NCBI RefSeq assembly: GCF_003860125.1
Contig: NZ_RQYL01000011.1
Span: forward strand, 1 to 64,000
Reading direction: 5' to 3'
Source of the DNA: Fretibacterium sp. OH1220_COT-178
GTDB lineage: Bacteria > Synergistota > Synergistia > Synergistales > Aminobacteriaceae
DNA: 64,000 nt
The translations under genes were made by a program, and so were the position numbers. Of the stretch, positions 43,306 to 52,402 are shown piece after piece. How positions within the stretch are numbered: the first letter of the stretch is position 1; every line of letters begins with the position of its first letter. The notes under the pieces were generated by a model. That model saw only the letters and a list, made by a program, of their open reading frames with translations. It searched no databases and was not told the DNA's origin.

Positions 43306-44456
43306 CGGGGCCGGAGGGAGGGCAGGGCCGGAAGCGGGTTGCGGTCATCGGGGCCACGGGCAGCGTGGGGACGGCCGTGCTGGACGTCTGCCGCGCCCAT
43401 CCCGGGGCGTTCGAGGTCCGTGCCCTGGCCGCCCGCACGGACTCCGAAAAACTGACGGCGTTGGCGGCGGAGTTCGGTGCTACAATGCTCTGTGTCCACG
43501 ACGCGCCGCCCGGTTCGGGGTCGGCGCTTTGCGGCACCCGGGGACTCGTCGCCGTGGCGGAGGACCCCGGGGTGGATCACGTGGTCTTCGCTTCGTCCGG
43601 GACGGCGGCCATACCCGCTCTGCAGGCCGCCCTCCGCGCAGGGAAGGAGGTCTCCCTGGCGAACAAGGAGAGCATCGTGGTCGCAGGGCCATGGGTGATG
43701 CCCCTGGTGCGTTTCCGGGATCAATTGCGCCCCCTGGACAGCGAGCACAATGCCGTCTGGCAATGTCTTCACGGGGAGGAGGCCCCCGTGCGGCGAATCT
43801 TTCTCACGGCCTCCGGGGGCCCCTTTCGGGACTGGCCGGCCTCGAAGCTCGATGCCGTGACCCCCGAGATGGCCCTTCGGCATCCCGTCTGGGCGATGGG
43901 GGCGAAGATCACGATCGACAGCGCCACCCTGATGAACAAGGGTATCGAGCTCATCGAGGCGATGATCCTCTTCGGCCTCGAGCCGCATCAGGTGGAGGCC
44001 CTGGTCTCGCCGGGCTCCTTCGTCCACGCCCTCGCCGAGTTCGAGGACGGCAGCGTCAAGATGCTCGCCGGCCCTCCGGATATGCGGCTGCCGGCCGCCT
44101 CCTGCCTTTTCTGGCCGGAGCGCCGTTTCCCCTGCGAGCGCGTCGGCCGGCCCGTCCTGGCGCCTCGGACGATCGCCTTCGAGCCCCCGGACGAGGGACG
44201 TTTCCCCGCCCTGAGGCTTGCGCGGGAGGCGATGGAGCGAAGGGGACCTCTTCCCGCCGTGCTGGTGGGGGCGGACGAGGTGGCCGTCGATCGGTTCCTG
44301 GAGGGGCGCATCGGGTTTACGGCCATAGCCCGGGCCGTGGAGGAGACGATGGGGGCCTGTCCGCTTCCCGCCCCCGCCTCCCTGGAGGAGGCGCTCTCGG
44401 CGCTGGACTGGGCCCGTCGGTATTGTGCAAAGATCTGCGATGCGTGGGAGGCGTGA
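43302..44456 (+). CDS. dxr: 1-deoxy-D-xylulose 5-phosphate reductoisomerase
   Basis: The protein has 384 aa. The NADPH-binding motif is GATGSVGTAVLDV near residue 14. Catalytic loops include LANKESIVVAG, DSEHNAVWQCL, LTASGGPFRDWP and KITIDSATLMNKGIELIEA. It makes MEP, the first committed step of the non-mevalonate isoprenoid pathway that feeds UppS. It overlaps cdsA by 4 bp and is followed 40 bp later by rseP. Confidence 0.95.
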   Translation: MTGPEGGQGRKRVAVIGATGSVGTAVLDVCRAHPGAFEVRALAARTDSEKLTALAAEFGATMLCVHDAPPGSGSALCGTRGLVAVAEDPGVDHVVFASSGTAAIPALQAALRAGKEVSLANKESIVVAGPWVMPLVRFRDQLRPLDSEHNAVWQCLHGEEAPVRRIFLTASGGPFRDWPASKLDAVTPEMALRHPVWAMGAKITIDSATLMNKGIELIEAMILFGLEPHQVEALVSPGSFVHALAEFEDGSVKMLAGPPDMRLPAASCLFWPERRFPCERVGRPVLAPRTIAFEPPDEGRFPALRLAREAMERRGPLPAVLVGADEVAVDRFLEGRIGFTAIARAVEETMGACPLPAPASLEEALSALDWARRYCAKICDAWEA

Positions 44457-44496
44457 ACGGCCTCTTGACGAATCGTAAAATATCGGGAGGACTTGG

Positions 44497-45546
44497 ATGT
44501 TGACAAGTGTGGTTGCGTTCATCATCGTCATCGCCATCTGCGTGCTGATTCACGAGTTCGGGCACTACATCACGGCGCGCCTTCTGGGCGTGCAGGTGCA
44601 CGAGTTCGCCTTCGGCATGGGGCCGGCGATCAAACAGATCGAGCGGAAGGGCCGGTCCCGGATGCTTTGGTCCTGGCGGCTTTTTCCGGTCGGCGGTTTC
44701 TGCCGTCTGGCCGGCATGGGGGAGGAGTCCGGCGAGGAGACCGTGCTCCCGGGCATGGGGTTCAACGAGCAGCCCGCCTGGAAGCGCTTCTTCATCCTCC
44801 TGAACGGCTCCCTCTTCAACGTTCTGCTGGCGTTCCTGCTGACGGCGGTCTTTCTCTGCGGGCACGGCGTCATGAACATGGAGGACACGAAGATCGGGAC
44901 CCTGATGGAGGGCTTCCCGGCGCAGCGCGCCGGGCTCGAGGCCGGGGACCGCATCGTAGCGGTCAACGGCAGGCCCGTCGGGCATTGGCGCGAGATGTCG
45001 GCCGCATTGCGCGACGCCGCGGCGAAGGGGGACGTCACCATCGAGGTCCAGCGCGCCGATCGGACGCTGACCGTGACGACGCCCATTCCCGACAATGCGG
45101 AGTACGGGCACCCCATGCTGGGGGTTACCCCGGCGCTCGAGCGCTACGCCCCCGGCCGCGCCCTGCGGAACGCGGTGGGGTACACCTGGGGGATGACGAA
45201 GCTCATGCTCAAGGGGGTCTGGGACTGGGTGGCGCAGCGCCAGGAGGTCGACGTGACGGGGCCCATCGGCATCGCCTCGATGTCCGGCCGCGCTCTGCGC
45301 GAGGGGCCCTGGAGCTTCGTGACCTTTTTGGCGCTGATCAGCCTGAATCTGGGCCTCCTCAACCTCTTTCCCATCCCGGCCCTGGACGGGGGGCGCATCG
45401 TCTTCGTGCTGCTGGAGATGGTGTTCCGCCGGCGGCTGCCGGAGCGGGTTGAGAACTGGATCCACATGACGGGGTTCGCCCTGCTCATCGCCCTGATGAT
45501 CTTCATCACCTGGCAGGACGTTTACAACCTCTTCTGGGCGCGATGA
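44497..45546 (+). CDS. rseP: site-2 membrane metalloprotease RseP/RasP
   Basis: The protein has 349 aa. The zinc motif HEFGH lies in the first membrane helix (residues 19-23). One PDZ domain (about residues 110-190, with GDRIVAVNGRPVGHW) is followed by the second motif NLFPIPALDGGRIV in a later helix. It cuts anti-sigma factors or signal-peptide remnants within the membrane. The single PDZ is the Gram-positive-like form; E. coli RseP has two. Its stop overlaps the ispG ATG. Confidence 0.93.
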   Translation: MLTSVVAFIIVIAICVLIHEFGHYITARLLGVQVHEFAFGMGPAIKQIERKGRSRMLWSWRLFPVGGFCRLAGMGEESGEETVLPGMGFNEQPAWKRFFILLNGSLFNVLLAFLLTAVFLCGHGVMNMEDTKIGTLMEGFPAQRAGLEAGDRIVAVNGRPVGHWREMSAALRDAAAKGDVTIEVQRADRTLTVTTPIPDNAEYGHPMLGVTPALERYAPGRALRNAVGYTWGMTKLMLKGVWDWVAQRQEVDVTGPIGIASMSGRALREGPWSFVTFLALISLNLGLLNLFPIPALDGGRIVFVLLEMVFRRRLPERVENWIHMTGFALLIALMIFITWQDVYNLFWAR

Positions 45547-46607
45547 AGCGCCAGGTTCGTATCGGGCCCCTTTCCGTCGGGGGGGGGGCGCCGGTTCGTG
45601 TGGAGAGCATGCTCAAGACGCCCCTCTCGGACCGCGCGGCCTGTCTCGCTCAGTGCGAGAGCCTCCTGAGGTCGGGATGCGAACTGGCCCGCGTGGCCCT
45701 GCCGAGGGCGGAGGATGCGGGTGGCCTGGCATGGCTCCTGCCCCGGACCGAACTTCCCCTGATGGCGGACATCCATTTCGATCCCGCCCTGGCCCTGGCC
45801 GCGATGGCCGCGGGGTGCCGCAGCATACGGATCAACCCCGGAAACATGCCCCTGGGGCGGCTGAACGAGATGATCCGGGCCGCGAAGGACGCCGGGGTCG
45901 TGATCCGGATCGGCGCCAACGGGGGTTCTCTTTCGGGCCGTCAGCTCGACGAGGCGGAGGGCGACCGGGCCGCCGCGCTCTTTCTGGCGGTCAGGGAGCA
46001 GGCCGAGCTTCTGCTGGAGAACGGCTTCGAGGACATCATCCTCTCGGCAAAGTCCTCGTCCGTTTCCGAGATGGTGCGGGCCAACGTTCTGATCGCCCGG
46101 GCCTTTCCCGGTTTTCCTCTGCACATCGGTCTGACGGAGGCGGGGCCCGGGGACGGAGGGATCGTCAAGAGCACGGCCGGGATCTCGGCACTGCTGAGTC
46201 AGGGGATCGGAGATACGCTGCGCGTCTCCCTGACCGACGAGCCGGAACGCGAGGTTCGGGTGGGCTACGAGATCCTGAAGGCGCTCTCCCTGCGTTCCCG
46301 GGGCGTCAACCTGATCTCCTGCCCGACCTGCGGCCGCAGGCGCGCGGACGTCATGCGCCTCGTGGCGCTCATCGAGCCGATGCTCGAAGGGCTGCCCGAC
46401 GGGACGAGCGTGGCCGTCATGGGCTGTGAGGTCAACGGCCCCAAGGAGGCGAAGCACGCCCGGCTGGGGATCGCCGGGACGCCTTCCGGTGCGGTGCTGT
46501 TCCGGGAGGGGCGGGTCGTCGGCGAATATGCCTTCGAGGCCCTGCCGGAGGTGTTGCCGCGCTTTTTCGCGGCGGACGGCAAGGTGGACGGGGGGCAGGA
46601 TTCCTGA
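45543..46607 (+). CDS. ispG: 4-hydroxy-3-methylbut-2-enyl-diphosphate synthase
   Basis: The protein has 354 aa. The C-terminal iron-sulfur site is seen in SCPTCGRRRADVM and VMGCEVNGPKEAKHA, and the barrel has PLMADIHFDPALAL and RINPGNM. It is the late MEP-pathway enzyme that needs a 4Fe-4S cluster. It overlaps rseP by 4 bp. ispH is not seen in this window. Confidence 0.95.
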   Translation: MKRQVRIGPLSVGGGAPVRVESMLKTPLSDRAACLAQCESLLRSGCELARVALPRAEDAGGLAWLLPRTELPLMADIHFDPALALAAMAAGCRSIRINPGNMPLGRLNEMIRAAKDAGVVIRIGANGGSLSGRQLDEAEGDRAAALFLAVREQAELLLENGFEDIILSAKSSSVSEMVRANVLIARAFPGFPLHIGLTEAGPGDGGIVKSTAGISALLSQGIGDTLRVSLTDEPEREVRVGYEILKALSLRSRGVNLISCPTCGRRRADVMRLVALIEPMLEGLPDGTSVAVMGCEVNGPKEAKHARLGIAGTPSGAVLFREGRVVGEYAFEALPEVLPRFFAADGKVDGGQDS

Positions 46608-46679
46608 GGCGGGCGTTGCCTGTCGTAGGTGCGACTTGCGGCCGCTGTTCGGGCCGATAGCTTGGAGGAGGGGGTCAAG

Positions 46680-46865
46680 ATGTCTGCAAAGCGAGTCTTC
46701 CGGTGTGCGTCCTGTTCGCACGTCTTCGATCAGGAGGAGGGGCACTTGTCGCTTCGGTGCCCCGAATGCCGGGGCAGGACGCTGATTCTGGTGGAGGGGG
46801 CCTCCCTCAAGGGGGCCAAGGGATGCGGCGGGAACTGCGGGGGCTGCTCCTGCGGCTGCCATTAG
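46680..46865 (+). CDS. small Cys-rich zinc-ribbon protein
   Basis: The protein has 61 aa. Two CxxC pairs (RCASCSHVF and RCPECRGRT) form a zinc ribbon resembling FmdB-type regulators. The C-terminal tail CGGNCGGCSCGCH is unusually Cys-rich and could hold a second metal. A GGAGGAGGG RBS precedes ATG 46680. It ends 12 bp before the adenosyltransferase gene. A role in metal or cobalamin handling is only suggested by its neighbour. Confidence 0.75.
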   Translation: MSAKRVFRCASCSHVFDQEEGHLSLRCPECRGRTLILVEGASLKGAKGCGGNCGGCSCGCH

Positions 46866-46877
46866 GGGGAAACGCCT

Positions 46878-47420
46878 ATGGCAGGACAAAAGCAGGAGCA
46901 TACGACCCATCTGCTGGGTGCCGCGGTCGTCGGCAAGACGCATCCGCGCATCGAGCTGCGCGGTCGGCTCGACAGCCTGAATGCTGCGATCATCCGTGTA
47001 CAGGTGCTGGCCCGCGAGGCGGGGTGCGCCCAGCTGGAAGGGGACCTCGAGGAGCTCCGGGAAAAGGTGGGGGAACTTCTGGCCTGCGAGGTGCGGGACA
47101 TCCCCTGTTCCGAGCTCTCGTTGTGGGGGCTGACGGACGAGGAGATCCACGAGCGGTCGCACTTTCCGGAGCGTTCCTATGGACTGGGGCACATTCTCCC
47201 TCACCCGGACATGGGCCGATGGGCCGCGGAGCTCAACGTGCTGCGTACGCTGGTTCGGGAGGTGGAGCTCTGCGCCTGCCGGGCCTTCGAAACGGATGAG
47301 GGGATGGAGCGCCCGGATATCGTCAAAGTGCTGAACCGTCTCAGCAGCGCCCTCTACATCCTGACCTACCGGTACCTGCCCGAGGGGTACGATCGAACGA
47401 TCCATTTTGCAAGGAAATAA
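46878..47420 (+). CDS. EutT-like ATP:cob(I)alamin adenosyltransferase
   Basis: The protein has 180 aa and is all-helical. HPRIELRGRLDSLNAAIIR, ELNVLRTLVREVELCACRAF and DIVKVLNRLSSALYILTYR match the helical core of PduO/EutT-type adenosyltransferases, closest to EutT by eye. The Cys motif HX11CCX2C known from Salmonella EutT is not seen. It would convert cobalamin to adenosylcobalamin, the cofactor of mutases such as methylmalonyl-CoA mutase. No ethanolamine genes are present. It closes the plus-strand run started at 35740. Confidence 0.7.
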   Translation: MAGQKQEHTTHLLGAAVVGKTHPRIELRGRLDSLNAAIIRVQVLAREAGCAQLEGDLEELREKVGELLACEVRDIPCSELSLWGLTDEEIHERSHFPERSYGLGHILPHPDMGRWAAELNVLRTLVREVELCACRAFETDEGMERPDIVKVLNRLSSALYILTYRYLPEGYDRTIHFARK

Positions 47421-47736
47421 CGGCACCTGGAGGAAACGCACAAAAACCTTTTTCGTCGAACATGGCGTGTTTTTTCTGGGGGGATGTGTCAATGGCCGGA
47501 GAAAAACTCCTCCCCAAATGTGCAGGGAAAAGTCCTCTCCGTGTTTTGACGTTGACTGGCACGTTGTCTGTTTTTATTGAAACCGCATCTCCAGGGGGGC
47601 AGGGGCGGGCTTGTGAGCTTTCACGAGCTTCGCCCTTGTTCTCTTTCTTCGCGTCGTCCGGTTCGGCCTCTGCAGGAAATGCTTCCGCCGCAGTCCGTCT
47701 TGTGCATCTGCCGGTTAGGGTTGGCGAAGAGAAAAT

Positions 47737-48107
47737 CCAGTCGACCCTCTCCGCGGCTGTGAGCATGCGTGCGGCACTTGAACGGCTGATGTCCATCTCT
47801 TCGACCTCCTTCAGACCGTCGGTGAAATGGGAGAAGTTGAAGTCGTGATGCTTTTCCCGGCGGAGGCGGAGCACTTTGAGGCGGATGTGTTCTCCTGTCT
47901 CGTGTGTGGGATGTCTGCCTCTGTTCCCGTGAACGATGCCCGTTTTGCCCCGATCCAGGTCCTTTTTCCCGAGCCTGAGATCTGCCTCCGACAGAGCTTT
48001 GAGGACCCCTCAGCCTCCTGATTGGTCATCATTCTACTGACCGACAGCTCCAAGACCTCGATGCGTTTGATATCTTTTTGCGACAATGCCGCTCGCTCCC
48101 GCTCCAT
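47737..48107 (-). pseudogene. decayed ISNCY-type transposase N-terminus (frameshifted)
   Basis: On the minus strand, one frame starts with SQKDIKRIEVLELSVSRMMTNQEA, the helix-turn-helix start of ISNCY-family transposases. After a frameshift near 48035 the next frame reads VLKALSEADLRLGKKDLDRG, TGIVHGNRGRHPTHET, then HHDFNFSHFTDGLKEVEEM and ISRSSAARMLTAAE. This is the expected order of that family. The catalytic DDE core is missing or unreadable. At least one frameshift and early stops make it non-functional. The stretch to about 47430 on the same strand may be further eroded remains. Confidence 0.7.
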
Positions 48108-49297
48108 GCCGATATTTCGTGCGGGGGGACCTTTTCACTGACCATTTATAGGGTGGACCGAAAGTTTGATGAAGCCCCAAATCGAAGATTTGCTTTCTCG
48201 CTTATGGCGTAGCTGCAATCATCACTGACAACGACAAACTTAACCTTAACAATAAAGATTGACAAAAAAAATAAGTATGGCACAATTTAGCGACAACGAA
48301 GTCATGCGCGGGTTGTTGTGCAAGAAAGGTGAGCACCGTTTGTCCGTTGCAGCAAAGAAGCGAGGTCAAACTTTTTCTTGGTGTCGGATTCTCCGTGGGA
48401 TTGGTGCGGCTCGATCCGGCTGCAGCAGTTGATGCGCTGAGGCAAAGACTGAGCGTGATGTTTCGTTGAATCGAAATCCTCCGTGTCCTTTCCGCTGGAG
48501 GTTCAGAGGAAGGGACGGGCTGTACCCCCCTCCATCTTCATCCGGGAGCAAATGAATCGTTCCGCTTTGGCTTTTTGTTTTTGGGGTGCCTGGGTACGTG
48601 CGTTGTCGAATTTCCTTGCTTGGGCACAGAATCGCAAAAGCGTGATGGTCCGGTTTTCCCTGAAACTCCTTCCCGTCGTCCTGCCGGGCGTAATGCCTGT
48701 ATGAAGTCGGCCGCTGGCAGCCGCGAACAGGTCCCCACGAGGACCGGTTTCGCCTTGTCCTGCCAACATGAGCAGATGGTCGGCCCTTTGGGGTTCGCTG
48801 AGTGCTTGCCGGCCTTCCGCTTGTAATGGAGCGTTTGAGCTTCTGCTTTCTCTTGACCTCGATTCTCCTCTTCTCCTTTGTTATGCGTTTCGCGCTCCAC
48901 TGCAGGGGGCGTCAAGCGTGCGTCGCAACCGTTGTGAATGGAGAAGTTGCACTTATGGCTGAGCCGGAAACCTGCAGCTCGTCGGCCGACGAGACGGAGC
49001 ACCTGGGGACAAAGCGGTCGTTTTGACGAGTTCTTTGAGATATCTCCGGCAGGCCTCCCGCCCGGGAAATCGCTCCTGCGTTCCTGTGAACGCTCCTTTG
49101 GGACGGCCTTTGTCGAGTCTCTTTTTGAAGCCATCCATGCCAGCGCTCGTGATGCAGGGAACTCCGTTGTCCTGCAGCCAAGCCATGCACGGACTGTTGT
49201 TTGCTTTGCCTTTGTTTGGCGGTATGAATACAGAGTCGGTCCAATGTTCGAGGTCGTCTATGGTGCGGTGTCAAAAGAGCTTCATCGTGAAAGGAGA
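48108..49297. other. gene-poor, AT-richer patch with degraded sequence
   Basis: About 1.2 kb without a convincing gene. A very AT-rich segment (about 48215-48300) contains TTGACA (48259-48264). On the minus strand, 49186-48953 has an open run with AWLQDNGVPCITSAGMDG and RRYLKELVKTTALSPG, preceded in the same frame by WTDSVFIPPNKGKANN. It looks like eroded coding sequence but I cannot name the family. A plus-strand open frame that runs into adhE from 48938 has no RBS and no known domain before 49304. The base composition differs from the rest of the window, which fits a decayed mobile region. Confidence 0.5.
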
Positions 49298-49303
49298 ATG
49301 GCT

Positions 49304-51922
49304 ATGTCCAAGAAATCAGAGCCTGTAGTTGCGGAATCCGTCAACAGCGTGGAGGAGTTGCAGGCAAAGATTGCCGCCATGAGGAAGGCGCAGGAGAAAT
49401 TTGCTTCTTATACGCAGGAGCAGGTCGATCGTATTTTTTTCGAGTCGGCTATGGCGGCGAACAAGGAACGGATTCCTTTGGCAAAACTCGCGTGCGAGGA
49501 GACCGGCATGGGCGTCGTGGAGGACAAGGTGATCAAAAATCACTATGCGGCGGAGTATATCTATAACGCCTACAAGAGAGTGAAAACGTGTGGCGTCATC
49601 GAGCACGATGCGGCTTATGGCGTGAAAAGGATCGCCGAGCCGGTAGGCGTGGTCGGGGCCGTCGTCCCCACGACGAATCCTACCTCCACGGCGATTTTCA
49701 AGTGCCTGATCTGCCTGAAGACGAGAAACGCCATCTTGCTGAGCCCGCACCCCCGAGCCAAGGCGTGCACCATTGCGGCGGCGAAGATCGTGCTGGAGGC
49801 GGCCGTCAAGGCTGGGGCGCCCGAGGGGATCATCGATTGGATTGAAGAGCCCTCCATCGAATTGTCGAACGAATTGATGCGGTCGGCCGACGTCATTTTG
49901 GCGACGGGCGGCCCCGGCATGGTCAGGGCCGCCTACTCGTCGGGCAAGCCGGCCATTGGCGTGGGGCCCGGAAACGATCCGGTCGTCATGGACAGCTCGT
50001 GCGATATCCCCACCGCGGTTTATTCGGTCATCCACTCCAAGACGTTCGACAATGGGATGATCTGTTCTTCGGAACAATCGGTAACCGCGATGGCCGATAT
50101 TTACGACGCCGTGCGGCAGGAATTCGTCAAACGGGGGTGTTACCTGCTTCGGGACGACGAACGCGAAAAGGTGGGGAAAATCCTTCTGACCGAGGCGGGG
50201 ACGGTCTCGCCGAAGATCGTCGGGCAGCCCGCTTGCAAGATAGCTGAAATAGCGGGGATCAGCGTGCCGGAGGAGACGAAAATTCTGATCGGAGAGGTGA
50301 CCTCGGTCGACCCGTCGGAGCCGTTTGCCCACGAAAAGCTGTCCCCCGTCCTGGCGTTGTACAAGGCCGAGAACTTCGACACCGCTTTGGACATGGCGGA
50401 CAAGCTGGTCAAGGACGGCGGTTACGGCCATACGGCATCCCTCTACATCAACCCCCTGGAGACCGAGAAGCTGGAACGCTTTGCGAGCCGCATGAAGACC
50501 TGCCGGATATTGGTGAATACGCCCTCGTCGCAGGGGGGAATCGGCGATCTCTACAACTTCAAGCTCACTCCTTCGCTGACTTTGGGATGCGGTTCCTACG
50601 GAGGCAACTCCGTGTCCGAAAACGTGGGGATCAAGCATCTGCTGAACATCAAAACGGTTGCCGAAAGGAGAGAAAATATGCTGTGGTTCAGAGCGCCCCA
50701 GAAGGTCTATTTCAAAAAGGGATGCCTGCCCGTCGCCCTGGACGAGTTGAAGAACGTCTATGGAAAGAAGAAGGCGTTTATCGTCACGGACACCTTTTTG
50801 TTCTCGAACGGATATACGAAACCCATAACCGACAAACTGGATCAGCTCGGCATCAGCCACGAGTGCTTCTTTGAGGTGACGCCCGATCCCACCATCCAAT
50901 GTGCAAGGAAGGGAGTGCAGGCCCTGACGGCCTTTGGACCCGACGTCATCATCGCTCTTGGCGGAGGCTCCTCCATGGACGCCGCCAAGATCATGTGGGT
51001 GATGTACGAACATCCGGAATGCAACTTCGAGGACCTGGCGATGGACTTCATGGACATACGCAAAAGGGTATACACCTTCCCCGAGATGGGGCTCAAGGCG
51101 ATGATGGTCGCCATACCGACCTCGTCCGGGACGGGGTCCGAGGTAACGCCGTTCGCGATCATCACGGATGCGGACACGGGGACGAAATGGCCCATCGCCG
51201 ATTACGAGCTGTTGCCCAACATGGCGATCATCGATGCCGACAACATGATGAATCAGCCCAAAGGGTTGACGAGCGCTTCCGGCATCGACGCGCTGACCCA
51301 TGCCCTGGAGGCCTACGTCTCCATTATGGCCACGGACTTCACCGACGGCATGGCCCTGACGGCGACCCGGCTCATCTTCGAGTATCTCCCCAGAGCGTAC
51401 GAGAAGGGGGCCCAGGACCCCTTTGCGAGGGAAAAAATGGGCAACGCTTCGACACTTGCCGGCATGGCTTTTGCGAATGCTTTTCTGGGCGTCTGCCACT
51501 CCATGGCACACAAGTTGGGCGCCTACCATCACCTGCCCCACGGCATAGCCAACGCCTTGTTGATCGAACACGTCATGCGCTACAACGCGAACGAGGCACC
51601 GGCAAAGATGGGCACGTTCCCCCAATATCCTTATCCCAAGGCCAAGAGCCGGTATTGTGAAGTGGCCAGGTTCGTTGGCATCACGGGCGGAAATGAGGAC
51701 GAGATCTTCGAGAAATTCGTCGGGAGTGTCGCTGCCCTGAAGGAAAAGGTAGGCATCAAGCGGACCATCAAAGAATACGGTATCGCAGAGGCAGATTTTA
51801 TGAGAACGCTGGACGATATGGTGGAGAACGCGTTCAACGACCAATGTACCCCCGCGAACCCGAGATATCCCTTGATGAGCGAGATCAAGGAGCTGTATCT
51901 CAAGGCCTTCCATGGATCCTGA
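49304..51922 (+). CDS. adhE: bifunctional aldehyde/alcohol dehydrogenase AdhE
   Basis: The protein has 872 aa, the usual AdhE length. The N-terminal CoA-dependent aldehyde dehydrogenase half has AVVPTTNPTSTAIFK and the catalytic Cys in FDNGMICSSEQS. The C-terminal iron-dependent alcohol dehydrogenase half has ALGGGSSMDAAKIMW, IPTSSGTGSEVTPFA and the iron-ligand histidines in CHSMAHKLGAYHHLPHG. It reduces acetyl-CoA to ethanol and re-oxidises NADH; it forms filaments called spirosomes in other species. ATG 49304 has AAGGAG 7 bp upstream; ATG 49298 is too close. Codon use, especially in the first third, is visibly more AT-rich than in neighbours. Confidence 0.95.
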   Translation: MSKKSEPVVAESVNSVEELQAKIAAMRKAQEKFASYTQEQVDRIFFESAMAANKERIPLAKLACEETGMGVVEDKVIKNHYAAEYIYNAYKRVKTCGVIEHDAAYGVKRIAEPVGVVGAVVPTTNPTSTAIFKCLICLKTRNAILLSPHPRAKACTIAAAKIVLEAAVKAGAPEGIIDWIEEPSIELSNELMRSADVILATGGPGMVRAAYSSGKPAIGVGPGNDPVVMDSSCDIPTAVYSVIHSKTFDNGMICSSEQSVTAMADIYDAVRQEFVKRGCYLLRDDEREKVGKILLTEAGTVSPKIVGQPACKIAEIAGISVPEETKILIGEVTSVDPSEPFAHEKLSPVLALYKAENFDTALDMADKLVKDGGYGHTASLYINPLETEKLERFASRMKTCRILVNTPSSQGGIGDLYNFKLTPSLTLGCGSYGGNSVSENVGIKHLLNIKTVAERRENMLWFRAPQKVYFKKGCLPVALDELKNVYGKKKAFIVTDTFLFSNGYTKPITDKLDQLGISHECFFEVTPDPTIQCARKGVQALTAFGPDVIIALGGGSSMDAAKIMWVMYEHPECNFEDLAMDFMDIRKRVYTFPEMGLKAMMVAIPTSSGTGSEVTPFAIITDADTGTKWPIADYELLPNMAIIDADNMMNQPKGLTSASGIDALTHALEAYVSIMATDFTDGMALTATRLIFEYLPRAYEKGAQDPFAREKMGNASTLAGMAFANAFLGVCHSMAHKLGAYHHLPHGIANALLIEHVMRYNANEAPAKMGTFPQYPYPKAKSRYCEVARFVGITGGNEDEIFEKFVGSVAALKEKVGIKRTIKEYGIAEADFMRTLDDMVENAFNDQCTPANPRYPLMSEIKELYLKAFHGS

Positions 51923-52034
51923 GTCCTGAGGCGCACGATTGAAGGGCGCTTGGAGTGGGAGCTGTGGCCTGTGCGAGAGGGACATTTCTTCTTCCCCGGG
52001 AGTCGGCCCGTGACTGTGGAGATGCCGCGCCCGT

Positions 52035-52062
52035 TTGACATTCCCGGTTTTTGCCGTATAGT
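52035..52062 (+). promoter_or_regulatory. consensus promoter of the riboswitch-controlled gene
   Basis: TTGACA (52035-52040) and TATAGT (52057-52062) with 16 bp between them. Transcription should start near 52069, just before the cobalamin riboswitch. It separates this unit from adhE, whose stop is 112 bp upstream. Confidence 0.8.
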
Positions 52063-52081
52063 TTTCGTGTAGACAAAACAG

Positions 52082-52230
52082 CCTCGGAAGGTGTTCGGGA
52101 AGTCCGGTGAGAGACCGGCGCGGACCCGCCACTGTAAGCTCGGAAATACCGGCCGCACCCACTGGGGGCGTCGTCCTCCCGGGAAGGGGGCCGGAAAAAG
52201 GAGCGAGCCAGGAGACCGGCCTTCCGGAGG
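52082..52230 (+). promoter_or_regulatory. cobalamin (B12) riboswitch
   Basis: The core matches the consensus: GGGAA-GTCCGGTGAGAG-CCGGCGCGGACCCGCCACTGTAAG (52098-52138), the later GGGAAGG block (52190-52197), and the B12 box GAGCCAGGAGACCGGCC (about 52205-52221). Terminal arms CCTCGGAAG (52082-52090) and CTTCCGGAGG (52221-52230) form P1. It would bind adenosylcobalamin or a relative and reduce expression of the downstream gene. Confidence 0.93.
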
Positions 52231-52326
52231 AGCACACGCCCCCCGCGTGGATTCGGGCCGGTATGTGGAGTGCGTCTTTCGGCAACCCGTCGTGCGGGGG
52301 CCGAAGGCCGTGTCCTCCGTCATTCG

Positions 52327-52373
52327 GGGCCGTCCTCTCGCGAGGGCGGCCCTTCGCGGTTCTCCGGGACCGC
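52327..52373 (+). promoter_or_regulatory. hairpins between riboswitch and acyl-CoA synthetase start
   Basis: GGGCCGTCCTC (52327-52337) pairs with GAGGGCGGCCC (52342-52352) around a TCGC loop. A second GCGGT/ACCGC hairpin (about 52356-52373) follows. Neither is followed by a T-run. They probably belong to the expression platform and act on translation or on Rho access. The RBS GGGAGGA is at 52388-52394. Confidence 0.45.
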
Positions 52374-52402
52374 AGTCGAATGGAACGGGAGGATTCACGA
52401 AC

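Noticed and set aside
48938-49303. N-terminal extension of AdhE by about 120 residues
   Set aside because: The added part has no similarity to AdhE, lacks an RBS, and the standard AdhE start at 49304 has an ideal one.
46878-51922. Possible ethanolamine microcompartment (EutT-like enzyme plus AdhE)
   Set aside because: No shell (BMC) proteins, EutBC or encapsulating peptides are present; the two genes are separated by decayed sequence.
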